From: Bermanella sp036960565
GTDB lineage: Bacteria > Pseudomonadota > Gammaproteobacteria > Pseudomonadales > Oceanobacteraceae
Reading direction: 5' to 3'
Length of the DNA: 64,000 nucleotides
NCBI GenBank assembly: GCA_036960565.1
Contig: JBALXQ010000008.1
Location: 1 to 64,000, forward strand
Positions 63,205-64,000 of the stretch are shown here, one piece after another. Every line of letters begins with the position of its first letter. The stretch's first letter is position 1. Under the pieces are notes generated by a model. That model did no database searches. It had not been told where the DNA came from and was given only the letters and a program-made list of their open reading frames with translations. A program made the position numbers and the translations under genes.

Positions 63205-64000
63205 TTAAAAATTCTCAGGAACCTTGGCTTTTTCTCGTGCTGCTTCAGGGGTAATAATTCCCTTCTGTACTAGGTTCTTCAAATTCTGGTCCATTGTAAT
63301 CATGCCCACTGAGCCACCGGTTTGAATGGAGGAATACATTTGGGCAACCTTATCTTCACGAATCAGGTTACGAATAGCAGGCGTGCCTATCATAATCTCG
63401 TGACAAGCCACGCGCCCCCCGCCCTTCTTTTTCAGTAAGCACTGGGAAATAACCGCCTGCAATGATTCTGACAACATGGAACGCACCATGGATTTTTCTT
63501 CGCCAGGAAATACATCCACAATACGGTCAATGGTTTTGGCAGCACTAGTAGTGTGCAAGGTACCAAATACGCAGTGCCCTGTTTCCGCAGCGGTTAGGGC
63601 CAATCGTATGGTTTCCAAGTCTCGTAATTCCCCCACCAGGATCACATCCGGATCTTCACGCAAAGCACTTCTTAACGCTTCGCTAAAGCCCATGGTATCG
63701 CGGTGCACTTCTCGCTGATTAATAAGCGATTTTTTACTCTGATGTACAAATTCTATGGGGTCTTCCACAGTTAAAATATGTTTGTAATGTTGCTCATTTA
63801 CATAATCGACCATGGCCGCCAACGTAGTGGACTTACCCGACCCTGTTGGGCCTGTTACCAGTACTAAGCCACGAGGTTTCACCGCTAGATCTTTGAATAT
63901 TTGACCCATTCCCAAATCATCACAGCTTAATACCTTAGAAGGGATAGTACGAAAAACCGCCGCGGCACCTCGGTTTTGGTTGAAAGCATTTACACGAAAA
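63205..64000 (-). CDS. pilT: Type IV pilus twitching motility ATPase PilT (5' end outside window)
   Basis: The gene is cut by the window edge; about 264 C-terminal residues are present. An in-frame ATG at 63915 is internal, because the frame continues upstream with FRVNAFNQNRGAAAVFRTIP, typical of PilT. Walker A GPTGSGKST, Asp box VEDPIEFVHQ, Walker B DVILVGELRD and His box (GHCVFGTLHTTSA) are present. PilT powers pilus retraction. About 80 N-terminal residues lie beyond position 64000. Confidence 0.95.
   Translation of the reverse strand, partial: FRVNAFNQNRGAAAVFRTIPSKVLSCDDLGMGQIFKDLAVKPRGLVLVTGPTGSGKSTTLAAMVDYVNEQHYKHILTVEDPIEFVHQSKKSLINQREVHRDTMGFSEALRSALREDPDVILVGELRDLETIRLALTAAETGHCVFGTLHTTSAAKTIDRIVDVFPGEEKSMVRSMLSESLQAVISQCLLKKKGGGRVACHEIMIGTPAIRNLIREDKVAQMYSSIQTGGSVGMITMDQNLKNLVQKGIITPEAAREKAKVPENF

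Noticed and set aside
63205..63915. Treating the internal ATG at 63915 as the pilT start
   Set aside because: The frame stays open to the window edge and encodes conserved PilT residues upstream, so the gene is simply truncated by the window.

Overview
The window is a continuous stretch of gammaproteobacterial chromosome. Gene order matches the Pseudomonas/Oceanospirillales lineage closely: ptsP-rppH-HAD; pepP-ubiH-ubiI next to ygfB, zapA, 6S RNA and the folate cyclo-ligase gene; fba-pgk-epd-tkt next to an ArsR/methyltransferase regulator, metK, ahcY and metF; a pilG-chpC chemosensory cluster beside gshB, tonB, yqgE, ruvX, pyrR-pyrB-pyrC', and pilU-pilT. Moderate GC content and frequent TTG/GTG starts suggest a marine Oceanospirillales-type bacterium. 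Genus and species cannot be fixed from the sequence alone.

Layout. 0.2-7 kb: nitrogen-PTS enzyme I, RNA pyrophosphohydrolase, a HAD phosphatase, an imelysin-like lipoprotein, an HDOD protein and a thioredoxin-like protein. 7-13.3 kb: two ubiquinone monooxygenases, aminopeptidase P, YgfB, a coiled-coil protein, ZapA, 6S RNA and 5-formyl-THF cyclo-ligase. 13.3-17.3 kb: an undescribed 44-residue membrane peptide and a divergent sensor kinase / HD-GYP regulator pair. 17.3-23.4 kb: a three-lipoprotein operon (COG3014-like, LpoB-like, LPP20-like), an alpha/beta hydrolase and an EF-hand-rich protein. 23.4-25.3 kb: an accessory island holding a CPBP-family gene with the layout of an integron cassette (59-nt attC-like site, core sites at both ends), flanked by two inverted copies of a multi-hairpin repeat. 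25.3-33.4 kb: central carbon genes interrupted by a tandem pair of ankyrin/MORN lipoproteins. 33.5-36.6 kb: a lipoprotein, an exported transglutaminase-like protein, a small membrane protein and 44-bp tandem repeats. 36.6-42.4 kb: methyl-cycle genes, a CDGSH protein and RsmE. 42.4-55.3 kb: the complete Pil-Chp chemosensory system, all on the minus strand. 55.5-61.6 kb: gshB, tonB, yqgE, ruvX and the pyr operon. 61.6-64 kb: an unknown membrane-anchored protein, pilU and the truncated pilT.

How the parts work together. PilG/H/I/J/K and ChpA/B/C would process surface or chemical signals and set the activity of the type IV pilus motors, PilT and PilU, which lie about 10 kb away beyond gshB, tonB and pyrBC'. 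The ArsR-methyltransferase regulator, MetK, AhcY and MetF form a methyl-cycle block, probably controlled through a near-perfect palindrome upstream of the regulator. The pyrC copy has lost its metal ligands and is probably a structural partner of aspartate transcarbamoylase. The most notable observations are the isolated cassette, an apparent AUU start codon for yqgE, the lipoprotein operon, and several unexplained palindromic or duplicated intergenic elements.
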